From: Closterium sp. NIES-65
Taxonomy: Eukaryota > Streptophyta > Zygnematophyceae > Desmidiales > Closteriaceae
Direction: 5' to 3'
Assembly: GCA_948144175.1 (NCBI GenBank)
Contig: CANXME010000387.1
Span: forward strand, 586,501 to 650,500
DNA: 64,000 bases
Position numbers and translations under genes: made by a program. Below the pieces are notes generated by a model. That model searched no databases. It was not told the DNA's origin and worked only from the letters and a program-made list of their open reading frames with translations. Shown here in pieces: positions 62,913 to 64,000 of the stretch (position 1 is the first letter of the stretch; each line of letters opens with the position of its first letter).

Positions 62913-64000
62913 AACTCCTCCTGCCTGTCCTCAAGGACGTCCGTGCCAAGGGCACACTCACCCCCGACGGACGGAGGACAGACAAACTCAGACTCAGCAA
63001 CAAGACTAGCAGCGTAGTCTAGGCGACAGCGAGCAGCAAAGTCGACGAGCTCAGCAACTAGGGCAGACGCAGCAGTGGACTCGAACGAAGGGTCAGTGAC
63101 GACAGTAGCCAGGAGACGCGTGACAGTAGGACTGGCAGCACGAAGAGAGTCCGACTCCGGGTCGGCAAGAGCAGGAAGAGAGGACTTAGGAGGAGAAGGC
63201 AAAGGGGCACGTAGAGGAGCACTGGACGGACGCAAAGACATCCGGTGCGTGCCAGGGATAGGAGGAGGATGCTGATGCGAACCACGACCGCTAGCGCGAG
63301 CAGCACGGACAGGCGACGTAGGGCGAGACGCAGGCTCACGACGCTCAGCAAGACCTCCAGTAGGACCAGTGTAGGGAGAAGGAGCAGGCAAAGGGGAGGT
63401 AGGCTGCAACTGTAACTGTGACGGGACATGCTGTGGACACTCTAAGGGAGGAGGAGGACCAGTAGAAGGTGGAAGACCAAGAACCTACTGCAGGAGTGGA
63501 ACGAAGTACGGTCGAGGCCGCGTGGCATCGTCAGATACAGCAGGGACAGCACCAGCACCCCCAGCAGGAGCACCCGCTCCACCAGCACCTTCAGTAGCTC
63601 CACAACCTCCAGTAGCACCAAGAGTACCCCCAGCAGGACCGCCAGCGGTAGTCTAAGCGCCAACACCCTCAGCAGCACCAGCTCCAGTCGAACCCGCAAG
63701 CCCAGCAGCTCCAGTACTCCCAGTACGAGCACCTCCGGGACCCGCGACAGCAGCACCCTCAGTAGCCGAAGAACCTCCAGCACCAGCAGCACGGCTTCAG
63801 CGCCGGGCAAACCACTCGCGCAGCTCCTGTGGAGAGAGTGGCTCCCGTAGAGACGAAGCAACCGGAGAACCTCCAGGCGTAGCACCTCCAAGCTCAGCAC
63901 CCCCAGGCTCAGCACCCCCAGGAGGAGCACTCCCAGGCACAGCACCCCCAGGCGTAGCACCCCCAGGCACAGCACCCCCAGGCTCAGCACCCCGAGGCTC
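62895..64000 (-). pseudogene. C8 linker and RT entry
   Basis: Minus-strand pieces of the C5/C6-type linker: GAEPG-like pentapeptides (63875-64000), an Ala/Gly/Ser-rich stretch with a stop in the LLQQVLGL region (TAG at about 63488-63486, CAG in C6), then QPTSPLPAPSPYTGPTGG, the Arg/Ser-rich segment, VTDPSFESTAASALVAELVD, VCPPSVGGECALGTD and LEDRQEEFQCLAAA. It ends at the C3 boundary. Frame changes are needed near 63430 and 63655. The upstream integrase lies outside the window. Confidence 0.8.

Larger units (their letters stand above)
58201..64000 (-). mobile_element. Ty1/copia retrotransposon C8, minus strand, interrupted by C3 and leaving the window
   Basis: 3' LTR at 58201-58331, then RNase H/RT (to 59397) and, beyond C3, the linker and RT entry (62895-64000). 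About 1.2 kb of RT sequence expected between the two parts is missing, so C3 insertion was followed by a deletion that removed both the C3 3' half and part of C8. Same family as C5 and C6. Confidence 0.87.

Overview
The window is a eukaryotic, green-lineage nuclear segment consisting almost wholly of nested LTR retrotransposons around one small host gene. The green-lineage assignment rests on the host gene: a single-domain, plant-type rhodanese (sulfurtransferase) split into five exons with GT-AG introns of 85-713 nt. High GC, GC-rich minisatellites and retroelement density would suit a streptophyte alga or early land plant. A desmid-like alga is my guess; the genus cannot be settled from the sequence. 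No rRNA, tRNA, CRISPR array or bacterial operon was seen.

Layout, with element names used below. 1-5063: Ty3/gypsy G1 (105-bp LTR), split by non-autonomous element T1 (1286-2723). 5418-9260: second copy of that family, G1b, decayed. 9600-16068: complete but inactivated Ty1/copia C1. About 16190-21479: degenerate copia C2 holding a fragment of a minus-strand non-autonomous element, N1. 21689-27460: copia C4, 5' LTR present, 3' end lost. 27461 to about 41530: chromodomain-type gypsy G2, interrupted by D (28311-31328), which holds E (29018-30568), then by copia C6 (32331-37341, 5'-truncated) and by T2 (38006-39556). About 41530-44609: host island with the rhodanese gene. 44610-58200: copia C7, interrupted by solo LTR S1 (45452-45886), full-length minus-strand copia C5 (46057-53626) and solo LTR S2 (53699-53895). 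58201-64000: minus-strand copia C8, interrupted by a 3'-truncated C1-family element, C3 (59398-62893).

Nesting is supported by 5-bp target duplications read directly beside T1, T2, D, E, C5, S1 and S2. Most copia-type copies have a primer-binding site resembling the initiator-Met tRNA 3' end. C4, C5, C6 and C8 are one copia family. T1 and T2 carry related LTR cores, a conserved block upstream of the polypurine tract, and GC-rich arrays in the 5' leader, so they look like non-autonomous passengers of that family. D, E, N1 and S2 form a second non-autonomous group sharing a GGTGGTGCACC block in the LTR.

Main points of interest: the shared leader hairpin and GC arrays (a candidate packaging or dimerisation signal), the tandemly duplicated splice donor of the rhodanese gene, a conserved in-frame TAG before pol in both G1 copies, and transition-biased loss of catalytic residues across the elements.
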